Source of the DNA: Ponticaulis sp.
GTDB taxonomy: Bacteria > Pseudomonadota > Alphaproteobacteria > Caulobacterales > Hyphomonadaceae
NCBI GenBank assembly: GCA_002699325.1
Contig: PABS01000127.1
Span: forward strand, 5,055-18,718
Reading direction: 5' to 3'
DNA length: 13,664 bases
The notes under the pieces: model-generated
Databases searched by the model: none
Seen by the model: the letters and a program-made list of their open reading frames with translations, nothing else
What the model was told of the DNA's origin: nothing
Program-made: the position numbers and the translations under genes
In this document: positions 13,012-13,664 of the stretch, one piece after another
Layout of the letters: each line of letters opens with the position of its first letter
Numbering within the stretch: the first letter of the stretch is position 1

Positions 13012-13664
13012 ATGTTTCGAAAAACCCCGGAAAGTGTTGCGCGAAGACAGGCGCGTGAAGCGGCAAAAGGCGTGATCGACCTCTCAACAGAGGTGGGCCG
13101 CAAACGTGCGCGTAATGAACTCGTCTGGGGCGATCACGGTTTTCTGCGCGTGCGCTTCCAGAATCTGCATCAGATTTCAGAAGAGATGTGGCGGGCCAAT
13201 CAGCCTTCACCAGAGCAGGTGGCCGAGCATGCCCGCGAGCGCGGTATTAAGACGATTATCAATCTGCGCGGCGCCAGCCCCAAGGGATACTACCTGCTTG
13301 AGAAAGAAGCCTGCGAAGCGAATGGCATCACGCTGGTCGATTTTCAGGTTTTCTCTCGCGATACGCCGACCAAAGACCGCATTCTGGAGGCGGACGAGCT
13401 GTTCCGTTCTATCGAATATCCAGCACTGATGCACTGTAAGTCCGGCGCGGACCGGGCGGGCATCATGTCAGTCCTCTACAAGTTATTGCGCGAAGGCGTG
13501 CCGATTGAAGAGGCGCAGAAACAGCTGTCATTCGATTATCTGCACATTCGCCATGGCAAGACGGGTGTTCTGGACGCAGTTTTTGACGCCTATGCCGAGT
13601 TTAATCGCAAATCGCCCATTCCGTTTCTGGACTGGGTGCGCGATCATTATGACCGGCAGGCCAT
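13012..13664 (+). CDS. Cysteine-dependent tyrosine/dual-specificity phosphatase-like protein (runs off right edge)
   Basis: I translated this from the ATG at 13012 (AAGGG seven bases upstream). It is open to the edge, 217 codons. The signature loop HCKSGADRAG (141-150) supplies the HCX5R motif with Cys142 and Arg148. RANQPSPEQVAEHARERGIKTIINLRGAS (61-89) and FSRDTPTKDRI, with Asp117 as a candidate general acid, are typical of bacterial DSP-like phosphatases. It has no signal peptide; the N-terminus is basic and helical. Its divergent position beside waaA-lpxK-lpxL suggests an envelope target. Caulobacter CtpA, a phosphatase of this superfamily, affects lipid A phosphates, so a CtpA-like role is an attractive inference but is not proven by sequence. 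The C-terminus is missing. Confidence 0.85.
   Translation, partial: MFRKTPESVARRQAREAAKGVIDLSTEVGRKRARNELVWGDHGFLRVRFQNLHQISEEMWRANQPSPEQVAEHARERGIKTIINLRGASPKGYYLLEKEACEANGITLVDFQVFSRDTPTKDRILEADELFRSIEYPALMHCKSGADRAGIMSVLYKLLREGVPIEEAQKQLSFDYLHIRHGKTGVLDAVFDAYAEFNRKSPIPFLDWVRDHYDRQA

Noticed and set aside
1..13664. Mobile elements, CRISPR arrays, tRNA or rRNA genes, phage or defence systems
   Set aside because: No transposase, integrase, terminal inverted repeats, spaced direct repeats, cloverleaf-like segments or defence-type domains were seen. The genes are mostly housekeeping or metabolic families.

Overview
The window reads as a stretch of chromosome from a moderately GC-rich alphaproteobacterium. 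The gene families and the lipid A gene order (a DUF374 acyltransferase, waaA, lpxK, then an lpxL-type acyltransferase) fit a marine Caulobacterales/Hyphomonadaceae-type organism. That placement is inference; there is no rRNA or other marker gene to confirm it. The DNA is densely coding. I see no insertion sequence, phage gene, CRISPR array, tRNA or rRNA, and no gene-free stretch over 300 bases.

Left part (1-6311). The minus strand carries a DUF1206 membrane protein, followed 15 bases later by the start of a eukaryotic/poxvirus-type DNA topoisomerase IB that runs off the left edge. Diverging from them on the plus strand are four genes, each with its own ribosome-binding site. They encode a double-hotdog (MaoC-like) protein, a DUF1993 protein, a secreted Tat-type FAD-dependent D-amino-acid-oxidase-family lipoprotein, and an alpha/beta hydrolase. 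Terminator-like hairpins separate several of these, so they look like individual metabolic genes rather than one operon. The alpha/beta hydrolase overlaps tail-to-tail, by 18 bases, a DUF2855 gene on the minus strand.

Middle (6312-8834). On the minus strand lie a 23S rRNA pseudouridine synthase of the RluB family and, upstream of it, a small membrane protein. A TRIC-type channel gene (UPF0126) diverges on the plus strand and converges on a small minus-strand lipoprotein gene. A cluster of overlapping hairpins sits at that junction.

Right part (8929-13664). A tightly coupled minus-strand operon builds and finishes Kdo-lipid A. Its genes are a DUF374 lysophospholipid-acyltransferase-like protein, WaaA (Kdo transferase), LpxK (lipid A 4'-kinase) and an LpxL-type secondary acyltransferase. 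All three junctions are the 4-base ATGA stop/start overlap. Diverging from it, and running off the right edge, is a cysteine-dependent (HCX5R) tyrosine-phosphatase-like gene. Its position suggests a lipid A or envelope role, possibly comparable to Caulobacter CtpA.

The most unusual item is the FAD oxidoreductase at 3065-4186. The segment that normally forms the C-terminus of D-amino-acid-oxidase-family enzymes (the GLRPxRP and YGHGG regions) lies at its N-terminus, directly behind a Tat/lipoprotein signal and in front of the Rossmann motif. The usual C-terminus is cut at the matching point, which is the signature of a circular permutation.
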